Positions 34,080-45,406 of a DNA stretch of 64,000 nucleotides are shown piece by piece. Origin of the DNA: Anthoceros angustus (lineage: Eukaryota; Streptophyta; Anthocerotopsida; Anthocerotales; Anthocerotaceae); NCBI GenBank assembly GCA_010909165.1, contig MU008187.1:638247-702246 (forward strand). Direction: 5' to 3'. The notes beneath the pieces were generated by a model. It did not search any database and was not told where the DNA came from. It worked only from the letters and a program-made list of their open reading frames with translations. The translations under genes and the position numbers were made by a program. The stretch's first letter is position 1, and each line of letters opens with the position of its first letter.

Positions 34080-34765
34080 TGTCAGCCTTTCATTTCTCGT
34101 TTTCACATATGTGTGCTTCCGTCGTGCTCTTTCCCACAAGGTTTTTCAATTTTTTAGCCTTTCTTTTAGCCCTCTCTTTCTTCGCTTTTTTCTTCCTTTT
34201 TTATCGGGCTTTTGTCACTCGAAAAAGTACCATTGTGTTTATCTCGTCGCGCACTTTTCGATAAGGTATTTCGCGATTTTTAGCCTTCCTTAGCTCTCCC
34301 TCTTTGCCCTCTTTGATGGCTTTTTCTTCCATATGTCGTTTTTGGCTCTCGCTTAAGTTACACATGTGCTTATCTCGTCGCTCCTTCCAATGAGATATTT
34401 CATGCTTTTTAGCTTTTCTTCCTTTACCCCTTTGATGGCTTTTCTTTATTTTTATTACCCCTTTGATGGCTTTGTTATCCATCTCTGAGACGTTTTCTGA
34501 TTGTCGTTAAAGTACCATGATGTTCATCTCGCTAAATTACTCGTGTGCTTATCTCAGTCACGTTCTTTCCGATGAGGCTTTTCGCGGTTTGTAGTCTTCC
34601 CCCTTTACCCCCTTTGATGGCCTTTTTGTCCATCTCTAGGACATTTTTTAACTCTCGCTTAAGTTACACATGTGCTTATCTCGTCGCGCTCCTTCCAATG
34701 AGATATTTCATGCTTTTTAGCTTTTTCTTTATTTTTTATTACCCCTTTTCCCTTGTGGTAGATGT
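34080..34765. repeat. Satellite-like array, ~125-bp unit, five copies
   Basis: A conserved box near 'cgtcgcgctccttccaatga' followed by 'gatatttc' starts at about 34120, 34245, 34376, 34561 and 34682 (spacing 125, 131, 185, 121). Upstream of most boxes is 'ttacacatgtgcttatct', containing palindromic cacatgtg. Downstream is T-rich 'tttagc...cctttgatggcttttt'. The fourth spacing is longer because part of a unit is repeated. The frames on either strand are composition artefacts. Confidence 0.75.
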
Positions 34766-34769
34766 AGTG

Positions 34770-35010
34770 AATCTTACCATCAATCCTAGCCATGAGCCTC
34801 AGTCTTATCAATAAGCTATTTCGGGTCCTGATTATACACATTGGCAAGCAGCTATCAAGTCAGAATACGAGTCACTTATGCACAACCACATCTAGGAACT
34901 CTGCCCTCCCCCTTAGCGGGGAAGATTGTCACATTTAAATAGGTATTTAAGCTGAAGTATAAGGCAGATGGCAGTATTTTTCGATACAAGGCTTGCACAG
35001 GAAATGCCTT
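34770..35010 (+). pseudogene. copia reverse transcriptase N-terminal relic
   Basis: The plus strand shows copia polyprotein pieces in changing frames: EPQSYQ, HWQAAIKSEYESLMHN, then KLKYKADGSIFRYKAC, matching the conserved start of copia reverse transcriptase (normally 'W..A...E..SL..N.TW.L' and 'KYK.DG...R.KARLVAKG'). Stops and frameshifts interrupt it, and no LTR was recognised around it. Confidence 0.75.
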
Positions 35011-35410
35011 TCCCGCTGCAATCTTCGCATTTCCTACAGTTGACGGAAGCACACCCCGCAAATCATCCTGCATCCGACTAAAATCTTCGTTCACCAGGAA
35101 CTAGAACCCTTGCTGAAGCTGCCAATTTTGCTTGCCCCGAAAGGGTTCATAAAAGGTCCGGTTTAAAATTAGTAAATTACTTAATTTTATATCCAAGGAT
35201 TTATATTTATTATGGACATATGAACCCATCTTATAATTGGTATGGTTATAAAGACACTTACCATGAATCTATGGGCTATGTCTTTATTTATCTAATAGCA
35301 TCCACGGCCGATTAATACAGCCTTTATTCTATGAGATTTTATTAGCTTATTTTGATACAAGGAGTGGCGAGAATAGCCAAACAAGCCAACCGAGTCAAAA
35401 GAAACAAAAG

Positions 35411-38400
35411 GTGCAAAAGACAAGAGTCTTCAAGGAAGAATGGAAGGTTGCATTTCATTGGGTGAAGGTGCGCTCAATCCATGGAGAGAATCGAATGTTT
35501 TGTGTTGTTTGTGAAAAACATGGTCATGGTGTAGTGGGACGAGCAAAGGCTGCGACTCAGGCTTGGGTAAAAGTTGGCAGTCAGAACTTTCAGAAGAGTG
35601 CATTGGAAGATCGTGCATATCATTCAGCGTCACTGAAGATGGAGCAAGCCCAAGCCAAGGCTCAACAACCAACCATGCAACGAACTTTGGAAATACATTT
35701 TTCCAAAAAGGATAAGGAGATTCTCAATTTGTTGAAGTTCGCTTATTTCATTGCTAAGAAGGATTTGAGTTTCCATATGTACGAGGACCTTTGTGAGTTC
35801 ATGGGGGATATTGGAGTGGAAGGCATTCCAAAGGTGAAGACATATGGTTCATATCTTACAAATAGTGCTTGCAAAGAGCATGTGGTTCTCATAGCCAATT
35901 TTTACGAACAACAGAAGGAGAGGTTGCGTGCAAGTCCATGGTATGGGATACTCATAGATGAGGGGACAGACAAGGCGATGGTGCAACACATAATTATTTA
36001 TGTGTATTATTTGCATAATGGGACGGTACGAACGGAGTTTTTGAAGCTAGCCAACATAACAAGTGCACGTGCGGAAGGGATCTTCAACGCCTTGGTTGAG
36101 CAATTGCAACTCTTTGATCTGGACATCAAAAAAATGAGTGGATTTGCAAGCGATGGAGCATCAGTCATGATTGGCAAGGGCGAAGGCCAAGGAGATCACA
36201 ATGTTGTGAAGTTTTTGCGGAATGTGAATCCGTATTTTGCTCAAACTCATTGTGTTGCTTCATCAGCTTGCATTGCGGACATCCAAGGTTCCGACTTTGA
36301 GGTGGCGGACAAGATTGTCAAGAAATTGCACGCTCTTCATCATTCAAGTAAGAAGACTACGGCTTTGCGTGAATTGCAAGTGCAATTAGAAATGCAAGTC
36401 TTAAGCGTATCGAGAATTCATGATGTCCGTTGGTTGTCTAGAGGTCAAGCCATGAGTAGAATAGTTTGTCTATTACCAACTTTACTTAAATTTGCTCAAG
36501 AGGATGAGAGCCTAAATTGGCCAAAAGCCAATAAGGGTCCAAGTAGTTCTTCTTCTTTGCAGGGGAAGACTGTCTTCCAAGCTTTACTAACTACTAAGGC
36601 CTTGTTTTCATTTCACTTTTTATCAGATATTTTAGAGGTCCTTAATTCCTTGAATACTAACTTTCAACGTGATTATCTGGAGCCAGTTAGCATAGCTCCC
36701 TCATAGATTTTGTTGAAGTTCGCTTATTTCATTGCTAAGAAGGATTTGAGTTTCCATATGTCGAGGACCTTTGTGAGTTCATGGGGATATTGGAGTGGAA
36801 GGCATTCCAAAAGGTGAAGACATATGGTTCATATCTTACAAATAGTGCTTGCAAGGAGCATGTGGTTCTCATAGCCAATTTTTACGAACAACGGAAGGAG
36901 AGGTTGCGTGCAAGTCCATGGTATGGGATACTCATAGATGAGGGACGGACAAGGCGATGGTGCAACACATAATTATTTATGTGTATTATTTGCATAATGG
37001 ACGGTACAACGGAGTTTTGAAGCTAGCCAACATAACAAGTGCACGTACGGAAGGGATCTTCAACGCCTTGGTTGAGCAATTGCAACTCTTTGATATGGAC
37101 ATCAAAAAAATGAGTGGATTTGCAAGCGATGGAGCATCAGTCAGATTGGCAAGGGCGAAGGCCAAGGAGATCACAATGTTGTGAAGTTTTTGCGGAATGT
37201 GAATCCGTATTTTGCTCAAACTCATTGTGTTGCTTACCGCACGAAGCTTGCAGCTGCAGAGGTAGCATCCAAGATTCCCGACTTTGAGGTGGCGAATAAG
37301 ATCGTCAAGAAATTGCACGCTGCTCTTCATCATTCAAGTAAGAAGACTACGGCTTTGCGTGAATTGCAAGTGCAATTAGAAATGCAAGTCTTAACTGTAT
37401 CAGGAATTCATGATGTCCGTTGGTTGTCTAGAGGTCAAGCCATGAATAGAATAGTTTGTCTATTACCAGCTTTACTTAAATTTGCTCAAGAGGATAAGAG
37501 CCTAAATTGGCCAAAAGCCAATAAGGGTCCAAGTAGTTCTTCTTCTTTGCAGGGAAGACTGTCTTCCAAGCTTTACTAACTACTAAGGCCTTGTTTTCAT
37601 TTCACTTTTATCGATATTTTAGAGGTCCTTAATTCCTTGAATACTAACTTTCAACGTGATTATCTGGAGCCAGTTAGCATAGCTCCCTCATAGATTTTGT
37701 TGAAGTTCGCTTATTTCATTGCTAAGAAGGATTTGAGTTTCCATATGTACGAGGACCTTTGTGAGTTCATGGGGATATTGGAGTGAAGGCATTCCAAAAG
37801 GTGAAGACATATGGTTCATATCTTACAAAATAGTGCTTGCAAAGAGCATGGGGTTCTCATAGCCAATTTTTACGAACAATGTAAGGAGAGGTTGCGCAAG
37901 TCCATGGTATAGGATACTCATAGATGAGGGATGATACATGATGGTGCAACACATAATTATTTATGTGTATTATTTGCATAATGGGACGGTACAACGGAGT
38001 TTTGAAGCTAAACATAACAAGTGCACGTCGGAAGGGATCTTCAACGCCTTGGTTGAGCAATTGCAACTCTTTGATATGGACATCAAAAAAATGAGTGGAT
38101 TTGCAAGCGATGGAGCATCATGATTGGCAAGGCGAAGGCCAAGGAGATCACAATGTTGTGAAGTTTTGCGGAATGTGAATGTGAATCCGTATTTTGCTCA
38201 AACTCATTGTGTTGTTTACTCACGGCTTGCAAACAGAGTAGCATCCAAGATTCCCGACTTTGAGGTGGCGAATAAGATCGTCAAGAAATTGCACGCTCTT
38301 CATCATTCAAGTAAGAAGACTACGACTGCGTGAATTGCAAGTGCAATTAGAAATGCAAGTCTTAATCAGATCGAATTCATGATGTCCGTTGGTTGTCTAG

Positions 38401-39345
38401 AGGTCAAGCCATGAATAGAATAGTTTGTCTATTACCAGCTTTACTTAAATTTGCTCAAGAGGATAAGAGCCTAAATTGGCCAAAAGCCAATAAGGGTCCA
38501 AGTAGTTCTTCTTCTTTGCAGAGGAAGACTGTCTTCCAAGCTTTACTAACTACTTAGGCCTTGTTTTCATTTCACTTTGTATCAAATATTTTAGAGGTCC
38601 TTAATTCCTTGAATACTAACTTTCAACGTGATTATCTGGAGCCAATTAGCATAGCTCCCCTCATAGATTCTGTTGTTGAACAGGTCAAAAGTATGTATAA
38701 AGTTGATAGGGTGAGTATGGGAAGTAGAAAGCTTTTCTCTTTCATTGAAAACTTGAAAAAAAGTCATGGATTGTATGAGGGTTTTGTAATATCTAACTAC
38801 TTTGAAAGTGAAATAAGTTCTTGCATTGCTAGTGGTAACAAATATGCTTTAGCTATTGTTGATGCAGTGAATAATAAGTTTCCTGATCTTTGTGTGTTGC
38901 ATGCTTGTCGTCTATTCAGTCCTAAATTTTATCCTGAAGATGCAGATGAGTGTATTTAATAGTTTGTTAGAGGTATTGTTGAAAAAGTTTGGAACTAACT
39001 CTTTGGATGCAAATACTAATATTGTCGACCCTTTTGTAGTTGATGAGGTGTGTCAAGCTGAGTTGCTAACATTTGTGTCCATCTTGAAGTCTTCTTGTCT
39101 TTGGATTGAGTATGTTAGCACTTACAAAATATACTCAACAACTGGAGTGGGTAATCTTGACACCCTCTATGTTACGTCTTTGGGAATTATGTTTGGTCAT
39201 ACCTTGTAGTACTGTTATATGTGAGCGGGGATTTTCTAAACAAAACTTTGTGATGAATAACATGAGAACTAATCTTAATATTTTGACCCTTCATGCATTG
39301 ATGAGTATATCCATTAATGGTCCGCCTGTTAAGGAGATAGATTGA
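35411..39345 (+). pseudogene. hAT-superfamily transposase, broken and internally triplicated
   Basis: A relic of a cut-and-paste transposase similar to the DUF4371/KIAA1586-like branch of hAT. The first frame (35411-36706, 431 codons) starts with a zinc-finger-like region (FCVVCEKHG). It continues with ILIDEGTDKAMVQHIIIYVY, MSGFASDGASVMIGKG, HCVASSACI and DVRWLSRGQAM. The C-terminal dimerisation part survives at 39100-39342: CSTVICERGFSKQNFV and LHALMSISINGP. The middle is present three times (see repeat), and copies 2 and 3 are full of single-base indels, so no full protein can be made. I found no terminal inverted repeats or 8-bp target duplication. Confidence 0.88.
35731..38665 (+). repeat. 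Triplicated ~985-bp block of the hAT transposase
   Basis: The string 'gttgaagttcgcttatttca' starts at 35731, 36712 and 37699 (periods 981 and 987). Each copy runs to 'agcatagctccc'. The first two end with a TAG at the junction (APS-stop), while the third continues normally (APLIDSVVEQ). Junction and true flanks share short homology around 'ttgttgaa'. The copies are nearly identical in substitutions but differ by many one-base indels. Confidence 0.92.
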
Positions 39346-39565
39346 AATGGTATTTTTAAAGCTTGCAAAGACCAGCTCCGACGATAGAATATACTAGACA
39401 TTTGTATTTTATATTATTATTTATTATTTATTATATTTTGTGACCAAGGGTCGCAAAAGGCATGGTCCCTCCTCGGTCCGGGACCGAGCGTAGCTAGGCT
39501 AAGCGGTCCCGGGGACTAAGATAGTACTCGATCAAGATAGTACCCTGATCATGGCCACTAACAAA

Positions 39566-39772
39566 TCACTTTGAAAATCCAGCGTCAGTTTTGTGGCCAG
39601 TGACACTTCTGTCAGCGTCAAAGGGCACCTGAGCCATTGTCAGATGTGTAATCATCGTTACACGATAGCTCTTGTTGGTGTAATACCCATCAAGGCCAGC
39701 TGCTTCTGCCATAGTCTTCATAAATCTTGAGAGCATTCCTTTAGAAACCCGGAGTTTTGCATACCAAGCCTA
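39566..39772 (-). pseudogene. Tyrosine-recombinase-like (DUF3504/Crypton-type) fragment
   Basis: The minus strand reads AWYAKLRVSKGMLSRFMKTM, then AGLDGYYTNKSYRVTMITHL and VTGHKTDAGFSK before a TGA at 39566-39568. This resembles the C-terminal part of DUF3504 proteins (ZMYM, QRICH1 and Crypton-derived): 'yTNHS.RaT' with its conserved arginine, and 'TGHk' with the conserved histidine. The catalytic tyrosine end is missing. A TAG lies just upstream (about 39771). Only about 65 residues survive. Confidence 0.6.
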
Positions 39773-39876
39773 GTCAAAGAAAAGTCGTCTCTCATGTTAC
39801 TCTGTTGTTCAAATAGCTCTAAAAAAGAAACCTAGTGGACCTGCTTCACCGGGGAAAAAACAAGTACCTTTGTCTG

Positions 39877-40371
39877 AAGTCATGTTAAAGCCCTGCACAA
39901 GACAACGTGTCAAGTTTACGATTGCGCATACTGCTACTCACCCTCTGAGTGATGATGGTAAAATTGATGGCGTTCTTGTCCATAGTGAGGGAATATATTT
40001 GGTGCCAATGAAGGATTGTCCGAAGCTGCCAAGGCGCTTTTCTTCTAAGATGGCTGCTCGGCGCGCAGCCGAGTTTGCCCAGAAGAGAAGATGCTTGGAC
40101 ACTCGACCCGTTCCTTTAATGAAAGGCCCATTGTCTAAGATTACTATTATGATTCTGTAACTGAGAGGGGAGTAGTCTACGTTGGTGAAAATGATCATTT
40201 GATCACTAATGATACCATGATCCTTAATGCTGCCAAGGCATGTCTGCAGACTGGAAGTGTCCGTGGGGCAGGCTTGGTGCAGTAGGCCAACCAGGCGGCT
40301 GCCACGCGATCTGGGCTTGGTGAGTTTTCGATGCCTATGGTTGTCCCTCACCCTGAAGTTGCAATCTAGAA
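39877..40371 (+). repeat. Left arm of a long inverted repeat with ORF
   Basis: The plus strand encodes TRQRVKFTIAHTATHPLSDD, GKIDGVLVHSEGIYLVP and AAEFAQKRR. The same peptide, diverged, is read from the minus strand of the right arm. A frameshift follows KITI, after which similarity continues (VYVGENDHLITND). The protein family is unknown to me. Confidence 0.8.
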
Positions 40372-40372
40372 A

Positions 40373-40845
40373 TGTGTGTGGTGATGTACCGTTGCAGCAA
40401 GATAATTGTTCCGATGCCGTATAGGCTGGTCAGTTTTCCATGCCTCTATTGGTTCCTGACCCTGCAGTGCTTTTGTAGCGCTAAGGACCATGGAATCGTT
40501 AGTTATCAAATGGTCATTCTCACCAACATACTCAACCCCTCTCTCAATCAAAGGAACATAGTTAGTAATCTCCGAAAGTGGGCCCTCCACCAATGGCACA
40601 AGTCGGGTGTCCACCCTTCTTCTCTTCTGCACAAATTCAGCTGCACGCGTACGCCGAGCATCCTTCTTAGATGAGAAGTGCCTTGGCGGTTTGGGAGTGG
40701 CCTTTTTAGGCACCAAATAAGTTCGCTCACTTTGCACAAGGACACCATCAACTTTACCATCATCCCGCAGTGGGTGGGTTGCAGTGTGAAGAATTGTTGT
40801 TTTGACACTTTGTCGTGTATATGGCTTAGCCATGACTTCAGCTAT
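40373..40845 (-). repeat. Right arm of the inverted repeat, ORF of 155 codons
   Basis: The open frame 40833-40366 reads TRQSVKTTILHTATHPLRDD, GKVDGVLVQSERTYLVPKK, RAAEFVQKRRRVDTRLVP and EYVGENDHLITND. It matches the left arm along its length, in inverted orientation with almost no spacer (apex about 40372). The two arms conserve protein more than DNA, which suggests both descend from a once-functional coding sequence. A transcript across both would fold into a long imperfect hairpin. Confidence 0.8.
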
Positions 40846-40879
40846 AGAACCTGGTAGCTCAGGGTTTCTCCCAAGTACC

Positions 40880-41276
40880 TGGGCTTAACTATCATGACAC
40901 AGTCTCTTATGTGGTGACGTTCCAATCCCTCAGAGTCTTGTTCTTGATGTCTGCATTCTTCTCTCTTTATACATCAGATGGATGTTAAGACTGCTTTCCT
41001 AGATGGGAAGTTGGAAGAGGATATGAGCTAAAAGGAAAGGAGGAATGAGTATATAAGTTGCTTAAAACTATCTATGGATTAAACAGAGTCCTGGAGCCTG
41101 GTACTAGTGTTTTGATGAATTCTTACAGGAGCGCGGCTTTGTTAGGTCTTCAGCTGATTTCAAAGTGTACTTTCTCTAACATGGAATGGAGTTCGTCATC
41201 CTTGCTTTGTATGTAGACGATTGCATTTTCTTGGGGACAAATTTGCCGAATATTAGAAAAGTGAAGAACAGTGTCT
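40880..41276 (+). pseudogene. copia reverse transcriptase relic
   Basis: In shifting frames the plus strand gives MDVKTAFLDGKLEEDM, YKLLKTIYGL, FDEFLQERGFVRSSADFKVY and EFVILALYVDDCIFLGTN. These are copia reverse transcriptase motifs, including the catalytic YVDD. Frameshifts and stops are frequent. Confidence 0.85.
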
Positions 41277-42466
41277 GGGTAGAAAGGGGTTTCTCGAGTA
41301 ACTCCTTTTTGCACACGGACTCTTGCAAACCCCAAATTGCATGCTAAGAAATCCTTACTAAAAATAGCCGTTTTGAAGAGTTTAGGTCTTGTTTACGCGT
41401 GCACAAACGTATTTGATTTTAAACTTCATCCAATTCTGAGCCTTCCTAAAAGAAGATCTCACAACCGGCACGTGTACAAACATTTAGAGTTTTTAGGGCT
41501 TGCTGTAATTCTAGTGCGCAAACTTTTTTGCGCACAAACCTTTCATTCGTACCAGTCAATTCTAAGACTATACTCTCGCTCTAGAAAATTTACAAGACTT
41601 TGTTTCTTAGACATTGGGACAATAATATCTTCATTGACCTAATGCTCTTCATCCGTGTGCAGTGCGAGAATGAGAGTGGTATGGTCTGTACTTGGAGCTG
41701 GGCCCATGCCAAACGTTTCAAGATTCAAAAGATGTAAAAGGTTCTCACTACTAGTTCAAAGTTTTAACCACTAGAAAAAAGAGGAGGGCTAAGTCAAGAT
41801 AAGAACATATCCACATTAGGGAGGTGCACAAAAAAAGTTGCAAACGTCGAAAGGAACCCTTTTAAATAACAAAAATATAAAAAAACCAAAAAATGCAAAA
41901 AATACCAAAATTTTAGGGCAAGTGAGCGCACTTGCCTCAAAAAATTGGACTTTTTGGGATTCTTTTTGAGATTTTTTCTCTTTTTTTCATTGGATGAACC
42001 ATCTGGGAATGCACCAGGAGGCATGAACCATATGGGTTCATGCTCCTATGCCCTTTTTGACCTTGGGCCCCCTTGCCCCCTGGTGCGCGCACTTGTTCGC
42101 CCACCTCGGCCCCCTTGCTCCCAGGTATGCACACCTACGTCTTCTTGGCCCCGAGTGCGCAAACATGTTTGCCCACCTCTATCTTCTTGCTCATTTTGCG
42201 CAAACAAGCTTGCACACTATCACATTGGGTGCGCAAACTTGTTTTCGCACTCATCTCGTGCTGTCTGTTTTCTAACAAAAACGCTTGTATGGGATGAGCG
42301 GCAAACATGCACAAATAGCATATAACTGACGGTTCTGATTATCTGTATGGGATGAGTGGCAAACACTCTCAAAAAGAGCCTAAAAAAAAGCGAATACGCA
42401 TTTTTGCTCAAAAAAGATGGGATTTTAGCCATAACCCTTTTTCACCGGAGAAACCCCTTTCTACCC
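41277..42466. mobile_element. 1.19-kb element with perfect 19-bp terminal inverted repeats
   Basis: The left end gggtagaaaggggtttctc (41277-41295) is the exact inverse complement of the right end at 42448-42466. No transposase is visible, so this looks like a non-autonomous DNA transposon sitting between two copia fragments. Its interior has related copies elsewhere in the window: about 41640-42460 resembles 59360-59945, and about 41277-41440 resembles 60110-60272 in inverse orientation. The flanking bases do not show a convincing target duplication. Confidence 0.75.
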
Positions 42467-42479
42467 ACACGATGTTGAA

Positions 42480-42705
42480 GGTGTTACTTTGCTCTAATTA
42501 TACTCGGCCTGACATTTTATTGCCAGTTAGTATAACGTCTCAGTTCTTGAAGGAGCCAGGTCATGCACACTCGTATGTAGTTAAGGGAATCCTCAGGTAT
42601 TTGAAAGTTATTATCAAGCATGGGATACATTACGCTCGACAGTTACTGGTTATTGTGATGCCAAGTGGGCTGCTAATCCCGATCTGTCTCCGCATTTTTC
42701 CATAA
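42480..42705 (+). pseudogene. copia RNase H region relic
   Basis: The plus strand reads TRPDILLPVSITSQFLKEPG, HAHSYVVKGILRYLK, and in another frame GYCDAKWAANPDLS, the copia RNase H region. It is the continuation of the reverse transcriptase relic at 40880-41276, with about 100 codons missing between them besides the inserted element. Confidence 0.82.
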
Positions 42706-42969
42706 AAGGGCTACGTGGTTTCAGGCCTCTACTTAAAAGTCAAGCACACAGAGATAGTCACAAGGCATATATATGAGAGATAGAGCAAGAGTTCCTTAAA
42801 TGAATGCTTGATTAGGACTTCATAAGGCACATATTTCAGAGATATAGCAAGGGTTCCTTGCAAGGATGGATGGGTATGGATTAGTTTATGAATCTTCCAG
42901 CTAGTAATCTAGGGTATACATTCAAGTCAAAACTTGATGGAATGAAAAGTTGTGAGCTGTCCTGACATA

Positions 42970-43209
42970 CTTACGAGTAACAATAATTAGAAAATATGAG
43001 ATTTGCTAGGTAGTTAAATTATATTATTCGTAGTTAAAACATAAAAACAAATATAAATAAAGTTTACCACTCCTAACAATAATCGAATACTTGTGAATTT
43101 TTTAATTTAAAAAACATGAGATTTGTTGGGTAATCAAATTAGGTTGTTCGTAGTTAGAACTTAAAAACAAATGTGAATAAACTTTAGCACTCCTAACAAT
43201 TGTCAGTTA
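42970..43209. repeat. 120-bp tandem duplication (diverged)
   Basis: 'atgagatttg' starts at 42996 and 43116. Surrounding bases, including 'ttcgtagtta.aac.taaaaa' and 'cactcctaacaat', match with scattered differences. Confidence 0.8.
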
Positions 43210-44260
43210 TTTATGAATTCTTTCCCTTTCTCAGACTGAATCCTTCAAGCTTATGCTTGGCGGACACGCAAAACTCAGGCCATTCTCGACTCTACTCGGT
43301 AGACACACGAAACTTACCATTCCAAACTCAATCATCATATTTTTGGAACCAAGCAATCTGTGGTGTGTTGAACCCCCTTGCCATGATCCAAGAATGTCTT
43401 TAGTCAAGATAATTTATTGTGTGAGTTTAACAGTCATGACCATGAACATTTGGAATATTGTAATCTTTAGAACTAGCTTTGGAGTCAATAATGTAGTCCC
43501 TAGAACTAGCTTTGGAGAGAATAATGAAGTTTCTAACACAAGCTTTGGCTTGAGGGCAAAGACATGACCAAATAAATGTAATTTGTAAAGTCTATATTTG
43601 GAGTTCTCTTTTGCATGTTGGGTTTTTGTTTAAGATTTATGTCTTTACATCAGTTGGTAGTACGAATCAGTTGGTAGAATCTAATTACGAACAAGTTATC
43701 CTAAACCGTCCAAGTTGGGAGGCAGCTGGAACGGCAGCCTCCAAAGTTACTTAGTATATGGGAAGGCAGGTAGGCCACCTCTTCATCCTACTTGCCTTGG
43801 TGACTTATGGGGCATTGGCTAAAGATTTTGATAAGTTTATCAAGTCATGTGCCAAAGCATACCATGCAAGGAGATATGGAGCGGGAATATGTCTCTCCTA
43901 TGTTACAGCGCTCTTTTAGCAGCAGGTCTCCATTGCTCTCCAAAGGGCACTTGCAGGGGCTATCTTACGGATAGCACCCATTGCTGGAGATGCATCCTCA
44001 ACTAATAGGGGGCATATGTAGGCCATTCATTTTCTCTAGTAATATATTACCTTGTAGGTGTTGTATGTGACTTTAACATGGAGCTTAGTTTGATCCTTTT
44101 TTACCGTGACCTTTAAATTCTCCCTTTGATATCCTTTCGCAAATGGGTTCAACCATCCCCTCTTTCCCTGATAGAAAAGTATCATCCTTTAACACATCCT
44201 ACAATGTTGGAGGTTCAAGCCCTTCCTTCAGCATATCCTACAAAGGTTGGAGGGTTGCTG

Positions 44261-44623
44261 TTAGTTTTTGGATGGAGGGTTTTCCTAACCTAGAAATAGG
44301 TAGAGTGCTTACTAAGTTAATTGATTTTTTCCTCCTCATTTATCTTCGTGTATAATAATATTTTAAAATATTAAAAAAAATAATCCACATTATGTGTTTC
44401 CTCTTGAGGTGAGGACGCATCTATAATTAAAATATGGACAAATTAGTTTTTGGATGGAGGGTTTTCCTAACCTAGAAATAGGTAGAGTGCTTACTAAGTT
44501 AATTGATTTTTTCCTCCTCATTTATCTTCGTGTATAATAATATTTTAAAATATTAAAAAAATAATCCACATTATGTGTTTCCTCTTGAGGTGAGGACGCA
44601 TCTATAATTAAAATATGGTTTGT
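44261..44623. repeat. 182-bp tandem duplication, almost identical
   Basis: 'ttagtttttggatggagggt' starts at 44261 and 44443. The two copies are nearly identical; the difference I see is one A in a poly-A run. This is a recent duplication. Confidence 0.9.
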
Positions 44624-45406
44624 CCATATTCTCTTATTTCAGTTTTGTACGTTTCTAGCATAAAGGAAGCAGCTCCACAACTATTCACTCATGAGGACTT
44701 ATCTATATTTGAAGTTGATCAAAATATGCTTTGTCCTTCTTCTCTTGTTTGGCTTCATTACATTTTCTAACATAGAAGGAAACAGCTCCACCACTATTGT
44801 AGAAATTTATTCCATAACCTGCTTGCTTCAATTCAGGAGTCTAGCTTCCTCAACCTCTATGTTCTTCACTGCTAATGTCTTATCATTAGCTCCTTCTTTC
44901 CCACTCCATCTCGAAGGACAACATACAAATTAAAAGTTGCTCATGAATATCATTTGTCCTTTTTTCCTCTTATATGTTTTTATTTTGTGCATTTTTTTCC
45001 TAAAGAATGAAGAAAGCAATCCCAACTACCTACTGCAAAATTTATTCTATTCAAATTTCTACCCGCTAAAAACCAGGTGATCTAACCTGCTTGGTTAGTC
45101 ACAATTTCTTGTTTTTGTATTCAATTACGATTATAAATCAAAAAATAATTTTTATACCAAGGTAATTATTTTCTAGAGCTGCTTTGACGTTTGCTGTTAA
45201 ATACCAATATACATAGGTTAAAATAGTAAATAGGTAGGTAAACGCAAACGCAAACGCTTGCTTTGTCGCTTTGTCTGCACCGACTCTAGAGAGAAACTCA
45301 GCCCGTCACGGCAGGTCAGAAAGCTTGCCGGTTGACTGGCCGCCGGACTGCTTCGGCCGCGAAGCGCATTGTACAGATTTAGATCACTTTGCACGCGACA
45401 GCAGCG

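Larger units (their letters stand above)
42706..45406. other. AT-rich gene-free region
   Basis: No supported gene. Two tandem duplications are listed separately. Short motifs (for example 'aaacagctccac.actatt' near 44675 and 44785) recur in diverged form between 44600 and 45020. An open frame at 44691-44933 (80 codons, hydrophobic start) spans one of these repeats and is not convincing as a gene. Confidence 0.45.

Noticed and set aside
39472-39488. Perfect palindrome ctcggtcc-g-ggaccgag downstream of the hAT relic, considered as a transposon end
   Set aside because: No matching inverted sequence upstream of 35411, so it cannot be tied to the element's terminal repeats.
43755-44020. Short frame with hydrophobic start (about 55 codons), faintly like a membrane-protein end
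   Set aside because: It stops after about 55 codons, I could not match it to a family, and it has no flanking exons.
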